Shown: positions 26,602-34,641, counted from the first letter of the stretch. The stretch: 37,802 nt of DNA from RGIG4140 sp045532865 (GCA_045532865.1 JAZSGT010000032.1:1-37802); one strand, 5' to 3'. Program-made: numbers and translations. The notes: a model not told the origin generated them from the sequence alone.

Positions 26602-28344
26602 TTATTCAGTATTTGTAAGTAAAGAAAGTTCATTTTTAATGGATTGAATTTCACTCCAAAGAGATTCGTTTCCTGTTTCATTAAATTCTATAACCTTTCT
26701 TTTGCATTCTTCTTCTAAAGAACGGACTTGATAAATGTGAAGCCAGTGACGAATATCTTTTATGACTTCCTCAGTTGTTTTTGAAGCTTTTTGCAGCATT
26801 TCCATTTCAGGTAATTTTATATTGTTAACATCATCAAACACAAAAGCTTGTAATTCTTCAGATGTAATTTCTGGGTTGTCAAAAATCTTCTCCAAAATTT
26901 TTTCTTTTATTGCCTGAAGAATGTTTTCATTTAAATTAATTGAAGCAATTTCTTCAATGAAGTTTTGTGAAATTTTGGGATAGCAGAGCAGATAAGAAAG
27001 CAACATACGTCCTTCAATTGTATTTTTTTGAGGTTTTAAGATGCTTTGTGCATCATTAAAGGAAAGGGATGATTTCTTTTTTTCACGACCGAGTTCCCAC
27101 AGGTTGCGTTTTATTTCCTTAGTGTAATAAACTTTGATGCGTTCGTCTTGTATTTTTTCAATTAATTCAAAGGACTCTTTTTCAAGTTTTGCCATGCGCT
27201 CAGGTGTGTCAATTGATCTATTTTCAAGAAGCATATTCCACAGTGCGTAAAATAGACTCTTGGGGTTATCAATCATATCTTTAAACGCTTTTGGAGATTT
27301 TTTTCGGATCATATCATCGGGGTCAAATGGATCAGGTAAAAAGATGAATTGTAATGATTTTCCAGCTTTTAATAAGGGTAGGGCACGCATTAATGCTCTA
27401 GACGATGCTTTTCTGCCAGCTTTATCTCCATCAAAACAAATAATTGGTTCATCGCATTCTTTCCAAAGTAGTTGCAACTGATTTTCGGTAAATGCTGTCC
27501 CTAAAGGGGCAACAGCATTTGTAAAGCCGGCGCTATGAAGGGAAATAACATCCATATACCCTTCTACAATAATGGCGTTGTTCGATTTTCTAATTGTTTC
27601 AAGCGCATTTGGAAGGGCATAAAGTTGCTCCCCTTTATGAAAAAGGGCTGTGTCAGGTGAGTTAAGATATTTTGGCTCACCTTTTCGCATAAGGCGTCCT
27701 CCAAATCCGATAACTCGTTTGCGTCTGTCTAAAATAGGGAACATAACCCTGTCATAAAAATAGTCGTGATATCCTTCTCGCCCTTGATTTTTTGCAATGA
27801 GGCCTAATTCTTGAGCGAGTGAAAAAGATATATTGGCTTCTTTTAAAAGAGGAGTAAGCTGTGATCCGCTTGGAGCATATCCTAAGCGAAATTGTTTTGC
27901 AATTTCCCCAGTAATGCCTCTGTTTTTAAGGTACTCTCTGGCTTGTTCACCTGCAGGGGAAAATAAGTTTTTTTGAAAAAAAAGACATGCTTTTTCCATA
28001 ATTTCAAGCAAGGCGTTAAAGCGATTTTCTTGCGCTTGATTTTGAGGCTTTTGATCTGGCACCTTGAGTCCAGCTAAGTTGGCTAAATGCTCAACAGCTT
28101 CAAAAAAAGGCATCTTCTCACAATCAGTTAAAAAGTTAATCACATTCCCATGTGCGCCACAGCCAAAACAGTGATAAAAACCTTTTTCGTCATTAATGGT
28201 GAAAGAGGGGGTTTTTTCATGATGAAAAGGGCACAAGCCTAAAAACTCACGTCCCTTTTTGGTGAGTTTTATTTTGCGTCCAATAATAGATGAAACGCTC
28301 ACACGCTCTTTTATTTCATCTAAAAAAGCTGGAGGAAAGCTCAT
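26602..28344 (-). CDS. dnaG: DNA primase DnaG
   Basis: A 580-residue primase that lays RNA primers at the replication fork. The N-terminal CHC2 zinc finger has ligands C38, H41, C59 and C62. The central TOPRIM fold has IIVEGYMDVISL and the metal-binding ICFDGDKAGRKA. The C-terminal, less conserved region (about 430-580) should bind DnaB. The length is in the usual range. It lies 17 bases after yqeY and upstream of rpoD, the classical macromolecular-synthesis arrangement. AAGG lies upstream of the ATG. Confidence 0.96.
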   Translation of the reverse strand: MSFPPAFLDEIKERVSVSSIIGRKIKLTKKGREFLGLCPFHHEKTPSFTINDEKGFYHCFGCGAHGNVINFLTDCEKMPFFEAVEHLANLAGLKVPDQKPQNQAQENRFNALLEIMEKACLFFQKNLFSPAGEQAREYLKNRGITGEIAKQFRLGYAPSGSQLTPLLKEANISFSLAQELGLIAKNQGREGYHDYFYDRVMFPILDRRKRVIGFGGRLMRKGEPKYLNSPDTALFHKGEQLYALPNALETIRKSNNAIIVEGYMDVISLHSAGFTNAVAPLGTAFTENQLQLLWKECDEPIICFDGDKAGRKASSRALMRALPLLKAGKSLQFIFLPDPFDPDDMIRKKSPKAFKDMIDNPKSLFYALWNMLLENRSIDTPERMAKLEKESFELIEKIQDERIKVYYTKEIKRNLWELGREKKKSSLSFNDAQSILKPQKNTIEGRMLLSYLLCYPKISQNFIEEIASINLNENILQAIKEKILEKIFDNPEITSEELQAFVFDDVNNIKLPEMEMLQKASKTTEEVIKDIRHWLHIYQVRSLEEECKRKVIEFNETGNESLWSEIQSIKNELSLLTNTE

Positions 28345-28361
28345 ACCCTGTTACCTTTTTT

Positions 28362-28820
28362 TTAAGCGCCAAGTTTTGATTTGATTAAAGCTGAGGCTGC
28401 TGCAAAATCCATTTTCCCAGCGTATTTTGCCTTTAAAGCGCCCATGACTTTGCCCATATCTTTAATACCTGTTGCGCCTGTTTCTTGAATAAGTGTATCA
28501 ATCGCAGCAGCAACTTCTTGAGCAGACATTTGTTTGGGCAAGAAAAGGCTGATGATGTCAATTTCAGCTTGTTCTTTTTGAGCCAAATCACTGCGACCAC
28601 CTTTTTGATACATGCTGATGCTTTCATTACGTTGTTTAACCATGCTCATCAATAAGTTCAAAATGGCTGTGTCATCAATGCCGTCTAAGTTGCCTTTGGG
28701 ACGAGCTTCAATGTCTTTATCTTTGATAGCTGCGTTAATCAACCGAATGGTGGCAACTTTTGTTTCATCTTTTGCTTTTAAAGCTTCGACTAATGCTTTT
28801 TTTAAATCATCTCTAATCAT
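28362..28820 (-). CDS. yqeY: GatB/YqeY domain protein
   Basis: A 152-residue protein made only of the helical GatB/YqeY domain, the part that in GatB contacts tRNA. It has the family start LKKALVEALKAKDETKVATIRLINAAIKD (residues 6-34) and the C-terminal segment GIKDMGKVMGALKAKYAGKMD. Its exact function is not established, and a tRNA-related role is inferred. The ATG has AAGGAG upstream. It is the first gene of the minus-strand unit yqeY-dnaG-rpoD, a neighbourhood seen widely in proteobacteria. Confidence 0.92.
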   Translation of the reverse strand: MIRDDLKKALVEALKAKDETKVATIRLINAAIKDKDIEARPKGNLDGIDDTAILNLLMSMVKQRNESISMYQKGGRSDLAQKEQAEIDIISLFLPKQMSAQEVAAAIDTLIQETGATGIKDMGKVMGALKAKYAGKMDFAAASALIKSKLGA

Positions 28821-28849
28821 TTTGTTCTCCTTTGTTATTATGTGTTGCT

Positions 28850-28878
28850 ATTCTAATACGAAAAAAAGATTTTATCAA
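28850..28878 (-). promoter_or_regulatory. sigma-70 promoter of yqeY-dnaG-rpoD
   Basis: On the minus strand TTGATA (28878-28873) and TAGAAT (28855-28850) are 17 bases apart, ending about 30 bases before the yqeY ATG at 28820. Both hexamers are close to consensus. Confidence 0.65.
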
Positions 28879-28888
28879 TAAAAAATGA

Positions 28889-28917
28889 TTGATTATTTTT
28901 TTATTTTAACGCATATT
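28889..28917 (+). promoter_or_regulatory. possible promoter of the prepilin-peptidase homologue
   Basis: TTGATT at 28889-28894 and CATATT at 28912-28917 are 17 bases apart, 34 bases before the ATG at 28952. It is divergent from, and 10 bases away from, the yqeY promoter, so the two could interfere. Confidence 0.4.
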
Positions 28918-28951
28918 TTCTTTAAAACAATGTTTGTAGAGGGAGACGAGA

Positions 28952-29641
28952 ATGATTTTATCCAGTATAATTGGTTTTTTTATGGGGTGTTTTATTCCGG
29001 CAATTGCTAGCCGATTTGGGAAGATTTTGCCAGCTGACCCAGGGCTTGTTTTGGTTCAAATGTGGCATAAACCTTGTATAACAAAAAGCAAGGATGAAAC
29101 AAAAAATCAGCGTTTGAAAGCACTTTGGAAAAAATTTTTTAAAGTTTCATTTTTTTTTGGTCTTGCAACTGCCTTTTTATATATGATTTGTCATTGTTTA
29201 TTAGGGGGAGCCTCATTTTATTTTGCTTGTGCTTTTATATATATGGTGTTGTTGCTCATGAGTGTGGATAGGATGTATTATCTTTTGCCAGATTTTTTTA
29301 CTATTCCCTTATTGGTGTTGGGTTTTACGTATGTTTATTGCGTAAATGCGCCTCTTTCAATGGTGGAAAGTTTAATTGGGGCATGGTATGGATATTTTGT
29401 CTCAATCATATCCGTTGTGATGCTTAGCATGCTAAAAAAAGCAGAGTTTGGGGCAGGGGATGCTAAAATGCTTACAGCATTGGGAGCGTGGTTTGGTCTG
29501 ATTGGGTTGAGTGTAACGCTTGTACTTTCTTTTGTGTTCTTTTTAATTGAGGCTATTATCTATAAACGGAAGGTCGGCCCCTTTGGTCCAGCTCTTGGCA
29601 GTGCAGCCATTCTTGTTTTTATATGGCTTCATTTGAAATAG
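28952..29641 (+). CDS. A24-family prepilin peptidase homologue
   Basis: A 229-residue polytopic membrane protein. D106 in the DRMYYLLPDFFTIPLL stretch and the GxGD motif GAGDAKM (D170) match the two aspartate sites of type IV prepilin peptidases. The N-terminal half has a GCFIPAIASR segment like the GSFLNV-R start of PilD, but the CPxC cysteine pairs of the methylating domain are absent and the loop is short (about 30-60). It is therefore a peptidase-core version, like the short A24 enzymes of Flp/Tad systems or a degenerate PilD. No pilin or secretion genes are in the window. GAGGGAG precedes the ATG. Confidence 0.82.
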   Translation: MILSSIIGFFMGCFIPAIASRFGKILPADPGLVLVQMWHKPCITKSKDETKNQRLKALWKKFFKVSFFFGLATAFLYMICHCLLGGASFYFACAFIYMVLLLMSVDRMYYLLPDFFTIPLLVLGFTYVYCVNAPLSMVESLIGAWYGYFVSIISVVMLSMLKKAEFGAGDAKMLTALGAWFGLIGLSVTLVLSFVFFLIEAIIYKRKVGPFGPALGSAAILVFIWLHLK

Positions 29642-29644
29642 TAG

Positions 29645-29673
29645 TAGACATTTTTAAAAAAAACAGGTATAAA
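29645..29673 (+). promoter_or_regulatory. sigma-70 promoter of rodZ
   Basis: TAGACA at 29645-29650 and TATAAA at 29668-29673 are each five-of-six matches with a 17-base spacer. Transcription would start about 22 bases before the rodZ start. Confidence 0.6.
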
Positions 29674-29702
29674 TAACTATACTTATTTTATAAAGGAATT
29701 AG

Positions 29703-30662
29703 ATGATGAAAGAAAATGAAGAGATTGAAACTTTAGAAGTTGAGGAAGTGTCTTCTGCTCAAACGGTTTTAGCACTTGATTTGCCGTTGGGTGATATCTT
29801 AAAGAATACACGAGAAGAAAAAGGATTAGAGCTTTCTGAAATAGCTCAATCTCTTTGCATCAGAGAAAGTTTTTTGGTTGCACTTGAAGAAGGTGATTAT
29901 ACGTGTTTTCCTGCACTTGTTTATGGAGCAGGTTTTTTAAGAAGTTATGCAACATATTTGGGGTTAGATGCTAATTCCATGACCCAAAAATTTCATAATG
30001 AAACATCTCATTTAAAAGAAATAACAGTTGAACCGTTGACAGTTTCGGATAAAAATGTTGTACCAACAAAACGTTTTTTAATTTTTCTTTTTGTTGCTGT
30101 ATTGGTTAGTCTTGGTTGCTACTTTTGTGCAACCCGAACTGAGGAAAATGTTTTAGAAACAGTTAAGGAAGATGTTAAGAAAGATATTCAAAATCAAGAA
30201 ATTGGAACAGTTTTAGAAAAAGAAACTGAGAAAAATAATATTTCTGCAGCACCTGTATTGACAGATACATTAATTCAACAAGTCAATGTTACTGAAGAAA
30301 AAGCAGATACTATTAAATCTCTTTCTGATGAATTAAAGTCATTGGTTCCTACCGGTGATGTTCAACCTCAAAAAGAAGCAGAACCTACTGTTTATGGAAT
30401 GAAAGAGGGAGCCCGTCTTTCAATCAAAGCAACAGCTAAAGTTTGGGTGGAAGTAAAAGAAGGTGATAGAGTTGTTTTAAATAAAGTATTGTCATCTGGT
30501 GATATGTATAATCCACCTCTTGATGCTGAAGGATTTGAATTGCGTACGGGAAATGCAGGTGCATTAGAAGTTTATGTTGATGGTGCATTTAAAAAGGTTT
30601 TAGGCCGTAAAGGTCATGTTTTAAAAAATGTTAAATTAACTGTTGATGCTTATGAAAATTAG
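29703..30662 (+). CDS. rodZ: cell-shape protein RodZ
   Basis: A 319-residue bitopic inner-membrane protein that tethers MreB to the membrane and the elongasome. The cytoplasmic N-terminus has a Cro-like helix-turn-helix (HTH_25; LGDILKNTREEKGLELSEIA at about 28-47, ending near LRSYATYLGLD). One membrane helix (RFLIFLFVAVLVSLGCYF) lies at about 122-139. A charged periplasmic linker leads to the C-terminal DUF4115 domain (about 235-315). The start is ATG-ATG, with AAAGGAA 4 or 7 bases upstream, so 29706 is equally possible. It complements the mre/mrd/rod genes at 4198-9860. A strong terminator follows. Confidence 0.9.
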   Translation: MMKENEEIETLEVEEVSSAQTVLALDLPLGDILKNTREEKGLELSEIAQSLCIRESFLVALEEGDYTCFPALVYGAGFLRSYATYLGLDANSMTQKFHNETSHLKEITVEPLTVSDKNVVPTKRFLIFLFVAVLVSLGCYFCATRTEENVLETVKEDVKKDIQNQEIGTVLEKETEKNNISAAPVLTDTLIQQVNVTEEKADTIKSLSDELKSLVPTGDVQPQKEAEPTVYGMKEGARLSIKATAKVWVEVKEGDRVVLNKVLSSGDMYNPPLDAEGFELRTGNAGALEVYVDGAFKKVLGRKGHVLKNVKLTVDAYEN

Positions 30663-30671
30663 CAAAACAAC

Positions 30672-30713
30672 AAAAAGGCACTCTTTACTTTTAACAAAGT
30701 AGAGTGCTTTTTT
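30672..30713 (+). terminator. terminator between rodZ and prfA (possible attenuator)
   Basis: GCACTC-TT-TACTTT pairs with AAAGTAGAGTGC (30696-30707) with a two-base bulge and a TTAAC-type loop. Outer A-T and G-U pairs are followed by a T-run ending at 30713. It lies between the rodZ stop and the prfA ribosome site, only 14 bases before the prfA ATG. Confidence 0.75.
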
Positions 30714-30727
30714 ATATGGAGAAAAAG

Positions 30728-31798
30728 ATGAATTTTGAACAAAAATTAGATCCAATTATTTCAAGATATGAAGAAGTTACAGCCCTTTTATCACAAGAGC
30801 TTTCAAGTGATGAATTTGTGAAACTTTCGAAAGAATTAAGCTCTTTGGAAGAAGTGAACAAAGCAGGTCTTCAATATAAAAAAATGAAACAAGACCTTCT
30901 TGATGCTGAAATGATGCTTCAAGATGAAAGTTTGGATGCTGAAATGAAAGAAATGGCAAATGAGGAGTTTTATGCTTTAAAAGAAGGGATTGGTGAACTT
31001 GAAAAGCAAATTCAAATTCTCTTATTACCAAAAGATGAAGCAGATGATAGGAACGTTATTTTAGAAGTGAGAGCTGGCACTGGTGGGGAAGAAGCAGCCC
31101 TTTTTGGTGCTGAATTATTCCGAATGTATGAGCGTTATGCTTCTATGAAAGGGTGGCGTTTTGAGGTGCTTTCATTGAATGAAACAGGTCTTGGGGGGTA
31201 TAAGGAAGCTGTTGCTCAAATTTCTGGCAACGCTGTGTTTGCACGCCTTAAATTTGAATCAGGGGCTCACCGTGTGCAACGTGTTCCTGAAACAGAATCA
31301 GGAGGTCGTGTACATACTTCAGCTGCAACGGTTGCTGTATTGCCAGAAGCTCAAGAGGTTGATGTTGAAATTAATGAAGCTGATTTAGAGATTACCACTT
31401 GCCGTGCCTCTGGTGCTGGTGGACAACACGTTAATAAGACAGATAGTGCCATTCGTATTGTGCATAAACCAACAGGGATTGCTGTTGAATGTCAGGAAGA
31501 ACGCTCCCAATTTAAGAATAAAGATAAAGCTATGATGCGTTTAAGAACAGCGCTTTATGATATGCAACGCCAAGCCTTGGATAAGGAACGCTCTCAAAAC
31601 AGAAAAACCCAAGTAGGGTCTGGGGATAGGTCTGAACGTATCAGAACATATAACTATCCACAAGGACGTGTTACCGATCACCGAATCAATAAGACTTCCT
31701 ATCAATTAACAGAAGTTATCTCAGGCGCAGGGTTAGATGAATTTATTGAAGCGCTTGTTTTTGAAGATCAAATGGCAAGGTTGGCTGAAATTGAATAA
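30728..31798 (+). CDS. prfA: peptide chain release factor 1
   Basis: A 356-residue class I release factor that reads UAA and UAG and triggers peptide release. The codon-recognition PxT motif is PET in QRVPETESGG. The GGQ loop is at residues 231-233 (GAGGQHVNKTDSAIR), the position expected for RF1. The start MNFEQKLDP at 30728 is chosen because GGAG (30718-30721) is 6 bases upstream and it matches the family N-terminus. An in-frame GTG at 30704 lies inside the terminator stem and is rejected. The next gene encodes its methylase PrmC. Confidence 0.96.
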   Translation: MNFEQKLDPIISRYEEVTALLSQELSSDEFVKLSKELSSLEEVNKAGLQYKKMKQDLLDAEMMLQDESLDAEMKEMANEEFYALKEGIGELEKQIQILLLPKDEADDRNVILEVRAGTGGEEAALFGAELFRMYERYASMKGWRFEVLSLNETGLGGYKEAVAQISGNAVFARLKFESGAHRVQRVPETESGGRVHTSAATVAVLPEAQEVDVEINEADLEITTCRASGAGGQHVNKTDSAIRIVHKPTGIAVECQEERSQFKNKDKAMMRLRTALYDMQRQALDKERSQNRKTQVGSGDRSERIRTYNYPQGRVTDHRINKTSYQLTEVISGAGLDEFIEALVFEDQMARLAEIE

Positions 31799-32597
31799 AC
31801 TTGTTAAAGAGATTGAAGCGCGTCTACAAGGGATATCAAAAACACCTTATCTTGATGCTTTATTTTTTGTTGAGGCTTATGAAAGGCAACAAAAAGAAAT
31901 CACCTCTTGTGATGTGGATGATTTTGTTAAACGCATTCAAAAGAAGGAGCCTGTGTCAAAAATTGTGGGTGAGCGAGGCTTTTGGGCGTTGGATTTTAAG
32001 GTTACAAAAGATGTTTTAGATCCAAGGCCTGATTCTGAAACAATTATTGAAAGTGTGCTTTCTTATTTTAAAGATAAAGAAGCGCCTCTTTCAATTTTGG
32101 ATATTGGTACAGGGTCTGGGTGTTTATTGATTTCTTTGTTATACGAATACAAAAATGCCAAAGGGATTGGGGTTGATATTTCAGATAAAGCCCTTGAAAT
32201 TGCAAAAGAAAATGGCGCAAATTTTAACGCCTTATTTTTAAAAAAAGATTTCTTTTTAAAAGATTTTTTAAAAGACCTCCCTTTATGTGATGTAATTGTG
32301 TCCAATCCACCTTATATTCCAACGAATGAGATTGAAAATTTAGAAGAAAATGTGCGTTATTATGACCCTTTACTTGCACTAGATGGGGGAATAGACGGAT
32401 TAGATGCTTATAGAAGTTTGGCTCATAGTTTGAAACATTTATTAACCCCTGGGGGGAAGATTTTTTTTGAAATTGGGAAAGGGCAAGAACAATCAGTTAC
32501 CTCATTGATGCAAGACAACGGATATGCTTTGCTTGAAGAACGTAAGGATTTGGCTGGTATTATTCGGGTCTTGGTTTTTTCTTTTGAGGGGAAATGA
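31791..32597 (+). CDS. prmC: release factor glutamine methyltransferase PrmC (HemK)
   Basis: A 268-residue SAM-dependent enzyme that methylates the glutamine of the GGQ motif in release factors. A helical N-terminal domain is followed by motif I DIGTGSGCLLISLL, the acidic GVDISDKALEIA, and the catalytic NPPY motif (VSNPPYIP). The open frame reaches back to ATG 31737, but that leader is the shifted reading of the prfA end and has no family similarity. TTG at 31791 gives MNKLVKEIEARL, overlaps prfA by 8 bases and has AAGG about 10 bases upstream. A TTG start and translational coupling to prfA are therefore inferred. Confidence 0.92.
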   Translation: MNKLVKEIEARLQGISKTPYLDALFFVEAYERQQKEITSCDVDDFVKRIQKKEPVSKIVGERGFWALDFKVTKDVLDPRPDSETIIESVLSYFKDKEAPLSILDIGTGSGCLLISLLYEYKNAKGIGVDISDKALEIAKENGANFNALFLKKDFFLKDFLKDLPLCDVIVSNPPYIPTNEIENLEENVRYYDPLLALDGGIDGLDAYRSLAHSLKHLLTPGGKIFFEIGKGQEQSVTSLMQDNGYALLEERKDLAGIIRVLVFSFEGK

Positions 32598-32605
32598 TTT
32601 TTTAC

Positions 32606-32634
32606 TTGAAAAATAAACTTTTTTTTTGTAAAAT
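32606..32634 (+). promoter_or_regulatory. sigma-70 promoter of efp-suhB
   Basis: TTGAAA at 32606-32611 and TAAAAT at 32629-32634 are both five-of-six matches with a 17-base spacer. The predicted start near 32641 falls on an inverted repeat (32642-32658), and the efp ATG is at 32690. Confidence 0.65.
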
Positions 32635-32641
32635 AAACGAA

Positions 32642-32658
32642 ATTCACGTTTGGTGAAT
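32642..32658. promoter_or_regulatory. inverted repeat at the predicted efp transcription start
   Basis: ATTCAC and GTGAAT are perfect 6-base arms around GTTTG, immediately after the efp -10 box. It could be an operator or a 5' mRNA hairpin. There is no direct evidence for either. Confidence 0.35.
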
Positions 32659-32689
32659 GAGATTTTTAACATAGTGAAAAGGAAAATGC

Positions 32690-33253
32690 ATGAAAACACA
32701 AGCAAACAATATTAGACCTGGTTGGATTATTGAACATAATGGAAAACAATGGACTGTGATGAAAACACAAGTAACAAAGCCCGGCAAAGGTGGTGCTTTC
32801 ATGCAAGTTGAAATGCGTGACTTAGCCAGTGGAAACAAAACAAATGAACGTTTCAGAACGGAAGACACCATTGAAAAATTAACATCCGAAAATATTGATT
32901 GCCAATACCTTTATCGTGAAGGGGATACCCTTTATTTTATGAATAAAGAAACATATGATCAAATTGAAATCCCAGCCGATTTGATGGGTGAGGGCGTTGC
33001 TTTCTTGCAAGATAATATGGAAGTTGTTGCGAACACAATTGAAGGTAAAGTTGTGGGTATTGAATTGCCTTTACACGTTGTTTGTGAAGTTGTTGAAACA
33101 GAACCTTATTTGAAAGGTCAAACAGTTACAACTTCTTATAAGCCAGCTATTTTAGATAATGGGTTAAGAACAAGCATTCCTCCATTTGTTACAACTGGGG
33201 AAAAGATTGTTGTTGCAACAGCTGATTGTTCCTATGTTGAAAGGGCAAAATAA
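32690..33253 (+). CDS. efp: elongation factor P
   Basis: A 187-residue translation factor with three beta-barrel domains that rescues ribosomes stalled at consecutive prolines. The domain I loop KPGKGGAF places the modifiable lysine at K33, equivalent to K34 in E. coli. The modifying enzyme is not in the window. Domains II and III include the usual GQTVTTSYKPAILDNGL and IPPFV stretches, and the length is normal. AAAAGG is 7 bases before the ATG. An ATG four bases earlier closes at once. The stop overlaps the start of suhB by one base (TAATG). The efp-suhB pairing is common in alphaproteobacteria. Confidence 0.96.
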   Translation: MKTQANNIRPGWIIEHNGKQWTVMKTQVTKPGKGGAFMQVEMRDLASGNKTNERFRTEDTIEKLTSENIDCQYLYREGDTLYFMNKETYDQIEIPADLMGEGVAFLQDNMEVVANTIEGKVVGIELPLHVVCEVVETEPYLKGQTVTTSYKPAILDNGLRTSIPPFVTTGEKIVVATADCSYVERAK

Positions 33254-34137
33254 TGGCAACCATTACTGAAAAAAGACGTATCACGCCACGCAAGCAGGCA
33301 GAACGCAGAGAACGCCCTAAAACAAGGGAAGAAATTATGCTTGATTCTTTGTCGCCTTTAATGACAATTATGGTACGTGCTGTTAGAAAAGCTGGGCGCA
33401 GAATGCTTCGTGACTTTGGTGAAGTTTCAAGTTTGCAAGTTTCTCGCAAAGGCCCTGGGGATTTTGTTTCTAACGCTGATATGATGGCTGAAAAAACATT
33501 GATTGAGCAGTTAAGCACTGATAAGCCAGATTTTGGTTTTATTACGGAAGAAAGTGAACGAATTGAACCAAAAAATGGGTGTAAATATTATTGGATTATT
33601 GACCCAATTGATGGCACAACAAACTTCTTACACGCACTTCCTTGTTTTTCAATTTCAGTTGCTGTGATGGAAGGGGATGATGTTTTAGCTGGCGTTTCTT
33701 TCAATCCTGTTACAAATGAATTGTATTATGCTGAAAAGGGTCGTGGTAGCTTTTTAATGACACCAACAGGCAATGTGCGTTTGCGTGTGTCTGGGCGTAA
33801 CGATTTGAGCTGTTCATTGATTGGTAGCAATGGGTATAACTCAACAAGAAACCGTCAAGTCATTGACAAAGTGATTAAAGAAGTGGCTTCTGTGCGTTAT
33901 AATGGAAGCACAACCATGGCTTTGGCAAGTGTTGCTGCAGGGCAATTTGATGCTTATATTGCAACACGGTTTAAATTGTGGGATATTGCCGTTGGTTATT
34001 TGTTAATCAAAGAAGCTGGGGGGTATATTTCCAACTTCAAAGGTGAACGTGAATTAATGGATATTGTGAATGCGCAAGAAATGATTACTTGCAATATGCC
34101 ATTAAAGCAAACCTTCTTAGATTTGATTAATGCGTAA
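33253..34137 (+). CDS. suhB: inositol-1-monophosphatase family protein
   Basis: A 294-residue Mg-dependent phosphatase of the IMPase/SuhB family. The metal-binding loop is IIDPIDGTTNFLHALP (D117, D120), the acidic site ITEES precedes it, and the C-terminal WDIAVGYLLIKEAGG is present. In enterics SuhB also acts on ribosome assembly through RNA polymerase, and which role applies here is unknown. The first 28 residues are a basic extension (TEKRRITPRKQAERRERPK) not usual in the family. An internal ATG gives MLDSLSPLM, which fits the usual start. The longer start overlaps the efp stop (TAATG), favouring coupled translation of the extended form. Confidence 0.9.
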   Translation: MATITEKRRITPRKQAERRERPKTREEIMLDSLSPLMTIMVRAVRKAGRRMLRDFGEVSSLQVSRKGPGDFVSNADMMAEKTLIEQLSTDKPDFGFITEESERIEPKNGCKYYWIIDPIDGTTNFLHALPCFSISVAVMEGDDVLAGVSFNPVTNELYYAEKGRGSFLMTPTGNVRLRVSGRNDLSCSLIGSNGYNSTRNRQVIDKVIKEVASVRYNGSTTMALASVAAGQFDAYIATRFKLWDIAVGYLLIKEAGGYISNFKGERELMDIVNAQEMITCNMPLKQTFLDLINA

Positions 34138-34150
34138 AAAGATTGATTAA

Positions 34151-34187
34151 AAAAGACACCCTTGCTTAATCAGCAAGGGTGTTTTTA
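34151..34187 (+). terminator. Rho-independent terminator of efp-suhB
   Basis: ACACCCTTGC (34156-34165) and GCAAGGGTGT (34173-34182) form a perfect 10-bp stem with a 7-base loop, flanked by an A-run and a T-run. It begins just after the suhB stop. Confidence 0.9.
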
Positions 34188-34262
34188 TAATCAGAAAATC
34201 ACTGGTAATCTATTGGCTTGTTCCTTTCATTTAAAAACAGTTTTTTGCATAAAATAGTTTCA

Positions 34263-34481
34263 ATGCCTTTATTTCAATGGGGAAAAAAATATCTTTTAAA
34301 TGCGTATCTTTTATCAGCCATAGCTCTTCTTTTAGCCAGAAAATTGATTACACTTTATGCGCCTTTGAACGAAAAGGAAGATGTGATGGTTATTTTTGCT
34401 GTTATTTTATCTGTTTTATTTGGATATTTGGCAACACTTTTATTTGAAAAAATAAAAAACCTTTTAAAATTAAGAGAATAA
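34263..34481 (+). CDS. possible small two-helix membrane protein
   Basis: A 72-residue open frame from ATG 34263 with two hydrophobic segments (YLLNAYLLSAIALLLA and VMVIFAVILSVLFGYLATLL) and a basic tail ending KNLLKLRE. This charge pattern fits a small inner-membrane protein. The frame also runs back to a TTG at 34218. No ribosome site or clear promoter is visible, and no family is recognised. It sits alone between two terminators. It is moderately plausible because the amino-acid composition is coherent. Confidence 0.45.
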   Translation: MPLFQWGKKYLLNAYLLSAIALLLARKLITLYAPLNEKEDVMVIFAVILSVLFGYLATLLFEKIKNLLKLRE

Positions 34482-34599
34482 CCGAAACCAAAAACTTGAG
34501 CAAAACACACAATATATCTTTTCGAGTGTCCATATATTTAAGACATCTCATTCACATCGCAAATTTTTGCCAGATACAATGCTTGTAAGTCTAAAATAA

Positions 34600-34629
34600 A
34601 ATTAAAACACCCCTCTCAAATGAAAGGGG
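34600..34629 (-). terminator. Rho-independent terminator of the D-2-hydroxyacid dehydrogenase gene
   Basis: On the minus strand CCCCTTTCA and TGAGAGGGG form a 9-bp stem with one G-U pair, followed by TGTTTTAATTTT. It lies 12 bases past the stop codon. Confidence 0.75.
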
Positions 34630-34641
34630 CGATATTTTGGA

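Noticed and set aside
30704..30727. GTG start of prfA eight codons upstream
   Set aside because: It falls within the 3' arm of the rodZ terminator and has no ribosome site, whereas ATG 30728 has GGAG at 6 bases and matches RF1 proteins.
31737..31790. ATG start of prmC 18 codons upstream
   Set aside because: The extra residues are an out-of-frame reading of the prfA end and do not resemble any PrmC N-terminus.
34218..34262. TTG-initiated extension of the small two-helix membrane protein
   Set aside because: There is no ribosome site at the TTG, and the added residues run through the spacer after the suhB terminator.
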